DNA of 11,236 nt from Propionibacterium sp. (GCA_022837595.1 JALHFX010000066.1:1-11236), one strand, 5' to 3'. Shown: positions 1 to 6,646, counted from the stretch's first letter. Made by a program: numbers and translations. The notes: generated by a model not told the origin, from the sequence alone.

Positions 1-784
1 GCAACGTCTCCAGTTGCGCGGCACCAGCCGTATTGAGGTTCACCAACGTCGAGGCTGCTCCCCCACCCGAGCCGGCCGCACCACCAGCCCCACCGGAGGA
101 TTCGGACTGGCCGGTGCGCAATTCGCCACGTGGATCGTCGAGGGTGCCGATCATGATCTGCGCTCCGTCCGGAACCTCGGCCGCGAGATTCAGCTCGGCA
201 CAATCTGCGTCCTCACGCAGGCCGCCGGCTGCCGCTAGAGCGTCCCCAACTCGCGAACCGGCGGGGATACTGACTACTCCGGGTTCGACCACCGCACCCA
301 TCACATGTACCTGCAACGGTGGAGGTGGAGGTGGCGACGGCGACGAGGCACTTGCTGCGGGAGTGAGTACGGGCGCATCAGGCGCCGGATCAACAGCGTG
401 CCCTCGCGCGGCCATCACTCTGCTGCCGGTCAGCACCAGCGCGACCACCAGAAGAACAGTGAGCGCACCGGCATGAGTCCGGGTCAGCCGCAATAGCGTG
501 GCCTGCAGAGCCCCTGGCCGACTCCCGGGTTCGAGTGAGGCAGACGGGCTCGTCTCCAGCTGGTCGACTGTCAGGAGCTGCGAGTCAGCGTTGGGTAGCC
601 ACGCGTCGGGGTCCGGAGTCCTCGACTCATCGTCGAGCCCCGTGCTATCCGCTGCACGCGTATCACTCAGTTCGCTGGGAGCTCGCTCGTGTTGAGCGCG
701 TCTGGGCAGACCAGGAGGCTGCGCGTCTCCCACGACAACGCGCAGCCGTTCGGATACCTTCTCGGTGTCATCCCGCCGTAGCAC
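1..784 (-). CDS. comEA: ComEA-type competence protein, 3' end cut by the window edge
   Basis: This is the membrane-anchored DNA receptor of the transformation machinery, which binds incoming double-stranded DNA outside the membrane and passes it to ComEC. I read the frame by hand from the stop at 788-790 to the left edge, giving 261 codons. The order is a charged N-terminus (RRDDTEKVSERLR), a long disordered cytoplasmic stretch, one membrane segment at about residues 106-120 (LTVLLVVALVL), a Ser/Pro linker with six prolines, an SLBB-like domain at about 158-215 (GAVVEPGVVSIPAGSRVGDA), a Gly/Ala/Ser linker, and the start of the helix-hairpin-helix domain (LVNLNTAGAAQLETL). The rest of the HhH lies outside. 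I chose GTG at 784 because it is the first possible start after the stop and sits just behind a module shared with the DUF4192 gene. There is no Shine-Dalgarno sequence. It follows leuS on the same strand, and comEC would be expected next. Family identity is secure; the exact start is less so. Confidence 0.9.
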   Translation of the reverse strand, partial: MLRRDDTEKVSERLRVVVGDAQPPGLPRRAQHERAPSELSDTRAADSTGLDDESRTPDPDAWLPNADSQLLTVDQLETSPSASLEPGSRPGALQATLLRLTRTHAGALTVLLVVALVLTGSRVMAARGHAVDPAPDAPVLTPAASASSPSPPPPPPLQVHVMGAVVEPGVVSIPAGSRVGDALAAAGGLREDADCAELNLAAEVPDGAQIMIGTLDDPRGELRTGQSESSGGAGGAAGSGGGAASTLVNLNTAGAAQLETL

Positions 785-846
785 ACACTAAGGATTGGCA
801 AGTCGAACCGAAATCGGTCAAGAAAGCTGTGGGCTGTGGACAACTC
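785..846 (-). promoter_or_regulatory. Three-block upstream module of comEA
   Basis: Read on the minus strand, GAGTTGTCCACAG (846-834), 12 nt, TTGACCGAT (821-813), 14 nt, CCAATCCTTA (798-789), then 4 nt to the GTG. The same three blocks in the same order and orientation precede the DUF4192 gene at 5751-5693. TTGACC could be a -35 element, with block three at the -10 position or at the mRNA start. TTGTCCACA also matches the actinobacterial DnaA-box consensus. The sharing is seen directly; the regulatory role is inferred. Confidence 0.65.
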
Positions 847-861
847 AGGTGATCTGAGACC

Positions 862-889
862 TTCCCGGACGAAGTCCATCGTCCGGGAA
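862..889 (-). terminator. Hairpin terminator after leuS
   Basis: TTCCCGGACGA (862-872) and TCGTCCGGGAA (879-889) form a perfect 11-bp stem around a 6-nt loop, about 30 bp downstream of the leuS stop. There is no U-tract, which is common for actinobacterial terminators. It would separate leuS from comEA transcription. The comEA module lies immediately downstream of it. Confidence 0.6.
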
Positions 890-917
890 AGCCCTCGAAC
901 ACTCGTTGAAAGACCTC

Positions 918-3410
918 TCAGCCCTTGACAGGGACGATGCTCACCATCTTCGGAAGCTTGGTGATCACCTTCAGCACCTCGCGTCCGTCCAGCGCCCGCT
1001 GGACATTGGGATCGGCGAGCGCCAGCGCAGTCGCGTCCTGCTCGCTGATCTCAGGGCTGACCTCAAGCTTGGCCCGGACCTTACCCTGCACTTGGACGAC
1101 CATCGTCACCAACTCGCTGACCAGCAGCTCCGGCTCGGGAGTCGGCCAGATCGAGCTCGCCACCGACGGCGCCTCTCCGAGTATCTCCCAGATTTCCTCA
1201 GCGACATAGGGAGCGAACAAGCTCAGCGCCTGCGCGATGAATCCGACCGCCTCGCGGACCGCCGGATCGGCGGCACCAGCGCCGGTATCGATCGTCTTGC
1301 GACTAGCATTCACCAACTCCATGATCCGGGCGATCGCTACGTTGAATCGGCCCAGCGCGATCAGGTCGGTGATCTCGCGGATCGCCCGGTGCGTCGCTTG
1401 GCGCAGTGTCTTCTCGCCCGTCGAGAAATCGACTCCCTTCGGGCTAGCGACTTCAGTGGCGAGCCGATAGGCGCGCTGTAGGAAGCGCAGTGAGCTGGCG
1501 GGCGAAAGATCCGCCCAGTCGATGTCGTCCTCGGGCGGGCCCGCGAAGACGACGGTGAGGCGCACCGCATCCACACCGAAGAGATCGATCTGCTCACCGA
1601 GATCAACACCGTTGCCCAGCGATTTGCTCATCGCTTTGCCCTTGTTGATGACCTGCCCTTGGTTGAGCAAGCGTTGCATCGGTTCGTCGAAATCGATCAT
1701 CCCCATGTCGCGCAGCACCTTCGCGAAGAACCGCATGTACAGCAGGTGCAAGATGGCATGCTCGACGCCACCCACATACTGGTCGACCGGCATCCAATGC
1801 TCGACATCCTCAGGGCGGAAGGGAGCGCTCTGGTCGCCGGGGCTGCAGTAGCGGTAGAAGTACCAGGAGCTGTCGACGAAGGTGTCCATGGTGTCGGTAT
1901 CGCGTTCAGCATCGCCACCACACTTCGGGCAGATAACGCTGCGCCAGCCGGCTGCCGCTTCTCCGGCCAGCGGAGAAGTCCCCTTCGGGGCCAGATCGGT
2001 GCCGGTCAGATGCGGGAGCTCAACCGGCAACTGGTCGTCGGGGACCGGCACTTCCCCACACTTCGGACAATGAATGATCGGGATGGGGCAGCCCCAGAAA
2101 CGCTGACGACTGAGCAACCAGTCGCGCAGCCGGTAGGTCACCGTCGCCTTACCGGTGCCGCGCTCCTCCAACGTGTTGAGTGCCGCGGCGACACCGGCCT
2201 CTTTGTCTTCAAGTCCGTTCAGCGGGCCGGAGTTCACATATCGACCATCGCCGACGGTAGCGATCCCCGAGACGACCGGATCGGGTTCACCGGTGTCGAT
2301 GACGACCCGCACCGGCAGCTCGAACTTCAAGGCGAACTCGAGGTCGCGCTCATCATGTGCAGGCACCGCCATGATCGCGCCAGTGCCATAGTCGCTGAGC
2401 ACGTAATCAGCGGCCCACATCGGAATCCGCTCACCGGTCACCGGGTTGATCGCAAAGCGGCCCAGGAAAACACCGGTCTTCTCGTGCTGGGTCGACTGTC
2501 GCTCGATCTCGGTCGACTTCTTGACCTGATCAAGATAGGCCTCAAAAGAGTCTTTGAACTCGTCGGTGACCAGCTCCGCGGCCAACTCCGAATCCGGGGC
2601 CACGACCATGAACGTCGCGCCGTAGAGCGTATCCGGACGCGTGGTGAAGACCGTGATCGGCGCGTCTCGGCCCTCGATCACGAAATCAACCAGTGCGCCC
2701 TCAGAACGTCCGATCCAGTTGCGCTGCATCGCCAGCACCCGGTCGGGCCAACCGGCAGCAAGCTCGTCCATGTCATCAAGCAGACGGTCGGCATAGTCGG
2801 TGATCCGGAAATACCACTGGTTGAGCTTGCGCTTGGTCACTGCCGTGTGGCAGCGCTCACACAGCCCGTTGATGACCTGCTCGTTGGCCAATACAGTCTG
2901 ATCGTTCGGGCACCAGTTGACGTAGGAGTCTTTGCGGTAGGCGAGGCCACGCTCGAAGAACTTCAGGAAAAGCCACTGTGTCCACCGGTAGTACTCGGCA
3001 TCACTGGTGTGCAACTCGCGAGTCCAGTCGAGGCTCAGCCCGTAGCGCTTGAACGAACGTTTCTGGGTCTCGATGTTCTTGTACGTCCACTCGGCAGGAT
3101 GCGTGTTATTTCGGATTGCCGCGTTCTCAGCAGGCAGGCCGAACGAATCCCAGCCGATCGGATGCAGCACCTCATATCCCTGCATGCGCCATAGCCGCGC
3201 CAAGACGTCACCCATGGCGTAGGCCTCCGCGTGCCCCATGTGCAGGTCGCCGGACGGATACGGAAACATGTCGAGCACATAACGTCGAGGCTTGTCGGTA
3301 TCGTCGTGGGCGACGAATGTCTGGTTGGATTCCCAGAATCGCTGCCATTTCTCCTGCGCTGTAGGCGCGTCGTAGCTGATTTGCTCAAACGCCTCGCTGG
3401 TCTGGCTCAC
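918..3410 (-). CDS. leuS: Leucyl-tRNA synthetase
   Basis: A cytosolic class Ia synthetase that charges tRNA-Leu with leucine in an ATP-dependent reaction, with an editing domain that removes mischarged residues. With the GTG start it is 830 aa, close to bacterial LeuRS length. The HIGH-type motif is HMGH at residues 57-60, preceded by FPYPSGDL. The CP1 editing domain shows the Thr-rich TTRPDTLYG and the aspartate-bearing AVPAHDERD. Two Cys pairs (CPKCGEV, CPKCGGD) mark zinc-binding insertions. The KMSKS loop reads KAMSKSLGN at about 592-600, and the anticodon-binding and C-terminal domains are intact. A longer reading exists from ATG at 3494, but I prefer GTG 3410: AAGGAG lies 9 nt upstream and the protein aligns from there (VSQTSEAFEQISYDAP). 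No damage is visible. It probably ends at the hairpin 862-889. Confidence 0.97.
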   Translation of the reverse strand: MSQTSEAFEQISYDAPTAQEKWQRFWESNQTFVAHDDTDKPRRYVLDMFPYPSGDLHMGHAEAYAMGDVLARLWRMQGYEVLHPIGWDSFGLPAENAAIRNNTHPAEWTYKNIETQKRSFKRYGLSLDWTRELHTSDAEYYRWTQWLFLKFFERGLAYRKDSYVNWCPNDQTVLANEQVINGLCERCHTAVTKRKLNQWYFRITDYADRLLDDMDELAAGWPDRVLAMQRNWIGRSEGALVDFVIEGRDAPITVFTTRPDTLYGATFMVVAPDSELAAELVTDEFKDSFEAYLDQVKKSTEIERQSTQHEKTGVFLGRFAINPVTGERIPMWAADYVLSDYGTGAIMAVPAHDERDLEFALKFELPVRVVIDTGEPDPVVSGIATVGDGRYVNSGPLNGLEDKEAGVAAALNTLEERGTGKATVTYRLRDWLLSRQRFWGCPIPIIHCPKCGEVPVPDDQLPVELPHLTGTDLAPKGTSPLAGEAAAGWRSVICPKCGGDAERDTDTMDTFVDSSWYFYRYCSPGDQSAPFRPEDVEHWMPVDQYVGGVEHAILHLLYMRFFAKVLRDMGMIDFDEPMQRLLNQGQVINKGKAMSKSLGNGVDLGEQIDLFGVDAVRLTVVFAGPPEDDIDWADLSPASSLRFLQRAYRLATEVASPKGVDFSTGEKTLRQATHRAIREITDLIALGRFNVAIARIMELVNASRKTIDTGAGAADPAVREAVGFIAQALSLFAPYVAEEIWEILGEAPSVASSIWPTPEPELLVSELVTMVVQVQGKVRAKLEVSPEISEQDATALALADPNVQRALDGREVLKVITKLPKMVSIVPVKG

Positions 3411-3419
3411 CGTTCCCGT

Positions 3420-3425
3420 CTCCTT
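3420..3425 (-). promoter_or_regulatory. Shine-Dalgarno site that fixes the leuS start
   Basis: AAGGAG on the minus strand, 9 nt upstream of GTG 3410. It supports the internal GTG over the in-frame ATG at 3494, whose extra 28 residues look like translated leader. Confidence 0.75.
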
Positions 3426-3510
3426 GTTCACTGGTCTGGCCCCGACAACTCCGAACATGAAAAGCCCCGAAGCCCGAAGACGACAGCGGGTCACTGCTGC
3501 CCGAATGTCA

Positions 3511-3582
3511 TCAATCGTGTTGTGGCATGGCTAGAAGCTGCGCCGAAAGCTCGCGATTCCTCGCGCTGCTCAACCGTTTCAT
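3511..3582 (-). CDS. Possible leucine-rich leader peptide upstream of leuS
   Basis: A 23-codon ORF from ATG 3582 to TGA 3511, ending about 100 nt before the leuS start. It has four Leu codons, TTG, CTT and then CTT-CTA in tandem; CTT and CTA are expected to be rare in such a GC-rich genome. A ribosome stalling there under leucine shortage could control leuS. Against it, there is no Shine-Dalgarno sequence, and I see no convincing terminator/antiterminator pair between it and leuS. It is also the tail of a longer open frame. Treat as a weak candidate. Confidence 0.2.
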   Translation of the reverse strand: MKRLSSARNRELSAQLLAMPQHD

Positions 3583-3590
3583 TATCTTCG

Positions 3591-3613
3591 GAAGAAGTAG
3601 GTTACTATTCTTC
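3591..3613. repeat. Imperfect inverted repeat
   Basis: GAAGAAgTAG, loop GTTA, CTATTCTTC: a 9-bp stem with one bulged G. It lies in the leuS/VIT intergenic region, just upstream of the leader ORF on the minus strand. It could be an operator or an RNA hairpin in either transcript. Function unknown. Confidence 0.4.
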
Positions 3614-3634
3614 GCTCCGATTTCCTCACGATGC

Positions 3635-3653
3635 ATCGGATAGTGTATCCGAT
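3635..3653. promoter_or_regulatory. 19-bp dyad, likely repressor operator
   Basis: ATCGGATA-GTG-TATCCGAT is a perfect 8-bp inverted repeat with a 3-bp centre. The size and symmetry are typical of an operator for a dimeric regulator such as a TetR-type or metal-dependent repressor. The centre reads TAGTGT on plus and TACACT on minus, both resembling a -10 hexamer, so a bound protein could block either direction. Which regulator and which gene are unknown. Confidence 0.45.
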
Positions 3654-3663
3654 CGGCACAGGT

Positions 3664-3677
3664 GGTCGGCGCCGACC
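3664..3677. promoter_or_regulatory. 14-bp perfect palindrome
   Basis: GGTCGGC joined directly to GCCGACC, 10 bp downstream of the 19-bp dyad. With no loop it is more likely a protein site than an RNA hairpin. Short GC palindromes also arise by chance, so support is modest. Confidence 0.3.
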
Positions 3678-3734
3678 TTATTGCGCGGGCAACACTGCCA
3701 CGGCCCCTTGGGAATAGCAGCTGCGGCGCATCTA

Positions 3735-3768
3735 AAAGACTCAGGATGGGCTTAGCTAAGAAGTCTTT
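3735..3768 (+). repeat. Hairpin with an inner palindrome upstream of the VIT gene
   Basis: AAAGACT (3735-3741) pairs with AGTCTTT (3762-3768). The 20-nt loop contains the self-complementary CTTAGCTAAG (3751-3760). It lies about 90 nt upstream of the VIT start and could fold in its 5' leader or be a protein site. No known riboswitch is recognised. Confidence 0.35.
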
Positions 3769-3855
3769 CACTAGGTATTTCACACCAGCCAAGGCTTGCC
3801 TCAGTGGGAAGCTCACCGCCTTGGAAGAACAGCAGTTGATCGCCACGATAGAAAC

Positions 3856-4551
3856 ATGACGATTGCCCGAACTGTTCCGGAACCGACCCATCTCGCTGCC
3901 AAGTTGAACTGGTTACGCGCGGGTGTGCTCGGCGCCAACGACGGCATCGTCTCGGTCGCCGGGCTTTTGATGGGTTTCGCGGGAGCTCAAGCGAGTCCCC
4001 GCGCCCTGTTGATCGCGGGGCTCGCAGGGCTGATCTCGGGTGCCTTCTCCATGGCGGGCGGCGAATACGTATCGGTCAGCACCCAGAAAGATACTGAACG
4101 TGCAGCACTGGAGGCACAGAACAATCGGCTATCGGAACAACCGGAAAATGAACTGCGAACGCTGGCCCGCGGCTACGAGCAACGCGGATTGTCACCGGAC
4201 TTGGCAAAACAGGTGGCCCAGCAACTCACCAATCACGATGCCCTGACCGCGCACGCGGAGACGCGGCTCGGCATCCGGCCGGACGAGATAACCAGCCCGT
4301 GGGCTGCTGCGGCTTCATCGTTCATCGCGTTTGCACTCGGCGCGTTCATTCCGCTCATGCTGATGGTGACCTCACCATTGTCTTGGCGGGTGGCAGCAAC
4401 CATTGCCGGTGTCGAACTGGCATTGTTTCTCACCGGCTATGTGAGCTCGAAGCTTGGCGGAGCCGACCCCGGACGAGCGATTCTGCGCAATATTCTCGTG
4501 GCTACCTTGGCCATGGCAGTGACCTACGTGATCGGCACCTTCTTCGCCTGA
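3856..4551 (+). CDS. VIT1/CCC1-family membrane transporter (iron/manganese)
   Basis: An integral membrane protein of 231 aa in the VIT1/CCC1 (DUF125) family. Characterised members move Fe(II) or Mn(II) out of the cytosol; which metal applies here cannot be told. The first helix carries the family signature LRAGVLGANDGIVSVAGLLMGF (about 20-41). A second hydrophobic segment with LIAGLAGLISGAFSMAGGEYVSV follows (about 52-74). Next is a charged cytoplasmic stretch with conserved Glu/Gln (QKDTERAALEAQ, about 77-140), which in the family forms the metal-binding helices. Three more hydrophobic segments come at about 150-172, 178-197 and 209-230, so about five helices in all. I chose ATG 3856 because the family homology begins about 15 residues later; an upstream in-frame ATG at 3796 adds 20 residues unlike the family. 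No clear Shine-Dalgarno. It stands alone and converges on the DUF4192 gene. Confidence 0.9.
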   Translation: MTIARTVPEPTHLAAKLNWLRAGVLGANDGIVSVAGLLMGFAGAQASPRALLIAGLAGLISGAFSMAGGEYVSVSTQKDTERAALEAQNNRLSEQPENELRTLARGYEQRGLSPDLAKQVAQQLTNHDALTAHAETRLGIRPDEITSPWAAAASSFIAFALGAFIPLMLMVTSPLSWRVAATIAGVELALFLTGYVSSKLGGADPGRAILRNILVATLAMAVTYVIGTFFA

Positions 4552-4573
4552 TCAGCACAGGGCCAGCAGCAAG

Positions 4574-4647
4574 TCCGCCGGTCGGACGATGACCGTCTTG
4601 GCCGGATCCAGTCGCGTTGCACGGCGCCCGCGACTATCGTCCGGCGG
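4574..4647. terminator. Nested inverted repeats between convergent genes
   Basis: AGTCGCG (4610-4616) and CGCGACT (4629-4635) make a perfect 7-bp stem with a 12-nt loop. Immediately outside, CGGACGAT (4583-4590) pairs with ATCGTCCG (4636-4643), and CCGCC/GGCGG can extend this. It lies between the VIT stop and the DUF4192 stop and probably serves as a terminator for both strands. There is no T-tract. Confidence 0.45.
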
Positions 4648-4649
4648 CC

Positions 4650-5687
4650 TCAGCTTTCTTCGCCGAAGAGGTCGGCCCGCAGGTCATCCCACAGACAAGG
4701 CGGTGCAGCCGCCGCATTGATCTCACCCAGGAGCGCGATCAATGGATGGTGCGGAGCAACCTTCTCGGCGCGCTCGATGCAGACGACCTGCAATGCACCG
4801 TCCCCGTTCACCCATGCCGCGAGGCCCAAAAGGCCTAGTACCGGTGGTTGGCTATCGCGAGGGGTCATCTTGGCGACTGCTCGCCACAACTCGACATGGC
4901 GCTGGGCATGCGGTCTGCTGAGCAACCGCAATGCCTGGTCTCGGGCCGACGGATAGAACGCCATCACCGCCATCTGGGCTGCTTGAGTTGGATCGACGGC
5001 TTCGGGGTTGTCCAGTCCTTGCTGGACCAAACCGGTGAATGACTGCTCGATCTCGTTCAGCTCCATCCCCCGAATCGACGCCCGAGCATCTTCGATGCGT
5101 TGCATGGCGGCGCGACCGAGCCAGCCCCGTGGCGGCCGAATGGAAGCGTCAAGATCCGACCTGGAGTCCAGCACTTGCATGCCTGCTAGCACCGCGCGAG
5201 CCGCGACGGGCGATCGCTCGAAGTCGATGAGTCGTCCCTGTGGCGGACAGCAATCCGGAACGGTGCAGGAAAGTGACCAGAAGCGGCCATCGTTGGCGTA
5301 GACCGATTCCAGGACTCGGGTGGGACCGATCACTGTTGACATCCGCTCGATAACTGTCACGGCCCGTTCGCGATCGCTCGAATAGCCAGCCAGAATCCAA
5401 TCTGCATCAGGAAACTGTCGATCAATCGTGGCTATCCGACGCGCCAGTTGCCCAGGAGCGTCGCCCATCTCAATCGGAAAGCGGACACTCGTGATCAACC
5501 TGTTGGCCTGAAAGACCAAAGCGACAATCGATTCACGAGGCTGAAAGCCCAGGAGATAGGGAATGGCGGCCACAACATCACCGTCGTTCTTGAGACGCAG
5601 GGGGGCGTCCAGTTCGGTGCAAGTCGTAGGAGAATCCCAGCATTGGTCAGCCGCAGCGGTAAAGGCATCAGAATCTGTAGGTTTCAT
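4650..5687 (-). CDS. DUF4192 family protein
   Basis: A predicted cytosolic protein of 345 aa in the actinobacterial DUF4192 family, whose function is unknown. Family marks are the N-terminal DGDVVAAIPYLLGFQPRESIVAL (about 36-58), DWILAGYSSDRERA (about 96-109), and the Cys/Pro segment LSCTVPDCCPPQGRLIDF (about 139-156), followed by an alpha-helical C-terminal half. There is no signal peptide or membrane segment. I chose ATG 5687 over ATG 5789. The longer reading would run through the divergent promoter region and overlap the start of the neighbouring gene, while the shorter one starts 5 nt after the module shared with comEA. There is no Shine-Dalgarno. The shared module is the only functional hint: it may be expressed together with the DNA-uptake genes. 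The CPDCCPP-like motif could bind metal, but this is a guess. Confidence 0.85.
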   Translation of the reverse strand: MKPTDSDAFTAAADQCWDSPTTCTELDAPLRLKNDGDVVAAIPYLLGFQPRESIVALVFQANRLITSVRFPIEMGDAPGQLARRIATIDRQFPDADWILAGYSSDRERAVTVIERMSTVIGPTRVLESVYANDGRFWSLSCTVPDCCPPQGRLIDFERSPVAARAVLAGMQVLDSRSDLDASIRPPRGWLGRAAMQRIEDARASIRGMELNEIEQSFTGLVQQGLDNPEAVDPTQAAQMAVMAFYPSARDQALRLLSRPHAQRHVELWRAVAKMTPRDSQPPVLGLLGLAAWVNGDGALQVVCIERAEKVAPHHPLIALLGEINAAAAPPCLWDDLRADLFGEES

Positions 5688-5751
5688 GCCGATAAGGATT
5701 GGTAAATGGCCTATCGGATCGGTCAAAGAGGCCCGCGCCTGTGGACAACTC
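5688..5751 (-). promoter_or_regulatory. Three-block upstream module of the DUF4192 gene
   Basis: On the minus strand: GAGTTGTCCACAG (5751-5739), 12 nt, TTGACCGAT (5726-5718), 15 nt, CCAATCCTTA (5702-5693), then 5 nt to the ATG. The three blocks are identical to those before comEA, with spacings of 12/12 and 15/14. It lies in the roughly 100-bp divergent region, so it could also affect the plus-strand gene at 5788. Confidence 0.65.
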
Positions 5752-5787
5752 GCAAGATTGATCGTTCTGGCTAATCTGGTGGTCACC

Positions 5788-6555
5788 ATGAGTACACCAC
5801 CACGTTCACCTGACTCCTCAGATCCGCAGGCGTCCCGACAACCAGGTTCGGAGTGGGCTCAACGAAGTTCGGCTTGGAGCCACGGAGGCTCAGCTTGGCG
5901 CCAGACCTCGAGCTCATGGAACCAGCCCAATGAACAGTCCGACGCACCCGGGCAGGAACCGGCAACCCCACCGCACGCCAATGGCTCTGCCGCCTCCGAT
6001 GAGCTGCCCGTTGAGACCACTGCTACGCAACCGTCGGTCTCGATTCAGCAGTTCAAGACGCGCCGCAGTAAATTGGCTCCGATCCTCTTGGCGCTAATCG
6101 CAGTCGTTGCGTTCTTCGGAATCTGGTGGCTCGCTGTGCGTCCCGGCACCGAAGCGGTATCTGAGTCGACGCCGACCCCTACCGCAGTCCGCACCATGCC
6201 GAGCCTGCCGCCCAGCGGTGAGTATGCGAATTCGACTCCGTTCAGCGCGAACGGCTTGGACGGCACGTTCACCATCAACGATTCATGGTGGGAGGGTTCG
6301 ACATTATCGGTCGACCTCACCATCCAGGTCGACACCGGGCTGCTGAAGTATCGATTGCTGGTCATGGATATGGCCAGCGGCGATATCCAGCTCATGGAAG
6401 CAGCACCAGGGCCCGATGGGCTTTCCGAGGGTACGCTGTCCGCGGGGGAATCGGTCACCGGTGTAGTGCAGGTCGACAAGACGCCAGGCGACAGCCAGAT
6501 TGTCTTGAGTCAGACCAATGGCAACAACCTGACCATGCTCGCCGTTCGAGGCTGA
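5788..6555 (+). CDS. Single-pass membrane protein with extracytoplasmic beta-type domain
   Basis: 255 aa. The N-terminal 90 residues are rich in Ser, Pro, Gln and Thr, look disordered, and should be cytoplasmic. Within them four tryptophans are spaced exactly seven apart (W23, W30, W37, W44). A basic stretch (KTRRSK) precedes one membrane helix at about 97-116 (PILLALIAVVAFFGIWWLAV). A Thr/Pro linker follows, then a domain of about 100 residues that alternates like a beta-sandwich (GTFTINDSWWEGSTLSV, then EGTLSAGESVTGVVQVDK). It resembles DUF4352/telomeric-repeat-binding-factor-like secreted domains, but I cannot assign a family firmly. ATG 5788 is preceded by GGTGG 5 nt upstream, and an in-frame ORF extending back to 5563 lies antisense to DUF4192. 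It is divergent from DUF4192 with about 100 bp between starts. Function unknown. Confidence 0.8.
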   Translation: MSTPPRSPDSSDPQASRQPGSEWAQRSSAWSHGGSAWRQTSSSWNQPNEQSDAPGQEPATPPHANGSAASDELPVETTATQPSVSIQQFKTRRSKLAPILLALIAVVAFFGIWWLAVRPGTEAVSESTPTPTAVRTMPSLPPSGEYANSTPFSANGLDGTFTINDSWWEGSTLSVDLTIQVDTGLLKYRLLVMDMASGDIQLMEAAPGPDGLSEGTLSAGESVTGVVQVDKTPGDSQIVLSQTNGNNLTMLAVRG

Positions 6556-6559
6556 AGCG

Positions 6560-6572
6560 TCTGATTATCAGA
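6560..6572. repeat. 13-bp dyad between the membrane protein and HAD genes
   Basis: TCTGAT-T-ATCAGA, five bases after the stop of the membrane protein gene. The centre is too short for a hairpin loop with full pairing, so it may be a protein site or chance. The 91-bp gap shows no strong terminator, so the HAD gene may be co-transcribed. Confidence 0.25.
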
Positions 6573-6646
6573 TAGTGGGTCCGGGGCCCGCCGTCATCGG
6601 CCAGACTGGATCTAACCGTCCAGCCCGTTCGCGGAAGGAAAACGAC

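Larger units (their letters stand above)
3411..3855. other. Divergent leader/promoter region between leuS and the VIT transporter
   Basis: About 445 bp with no convincing gene. On the minus strand it holds the leuS leader, including a possible 23-codon leader ORF (3582-3511). On the plus strand it holds at least four inverted repeats, listed separately. I could not recognise a T-box, a yybP-ykoY manganese riboswitch or a good DtxR/IdeR box. No clear sigma-70 pair with consensus spacing is visible on either strand. The open frames here (for example minus 3891-3511) have no family resemblance, and one crosses the VIT start. Confidence 0.5.

Noticed and set aside
834..846. PafBC/RecA-independent damage promoter (TTGTCRGTG, 8 nt, TAnnnT) as an explanation for block 1
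   Set aside because: TTGTC matches, but the following bases are CACAG and no TAnnnT stands 8 nt downstream in either copy.
667..879. 70-codon minus-strand frame upstream of and overlapping comEA
   Set aside because: It runs through the leuS terminator hairpin and overlaps comEA in another frame, which has clear domain homology.
1659..3194. 511-codon open frame on plus, opposite leuS
   Set aside because: It is an antisense shadow of leuS, whose motifs are complete. Long antisense frames are common in GC-rich genes, and the product resembles no family I know.
3781..3815. DtxR/IdeR iron box near AGGCTTGCCT upstream of the VIT gene
   Set aside because: Only the core resembles the 19-bp iron-box consensus; the outer half-sites do not match.
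3511..3891. 126-codon minus-strand frame in the leuS/VIT gap
   Set aside because: It starts inside the VIT coding region, has no ribosome site and covers several inverted repeats. Only its last 23 codons are kept, as a weak leader candidate.
4552..4683. Minus-strand open frame ending LDPAKTVIVRPADLLLALC just after the VIT stop
   Set aside because: It looks protein-like, but it has no start codon after the upstream in-frame stop and overlaps the end of DUF4192. It would need a frameshift, for which there is no evidence.
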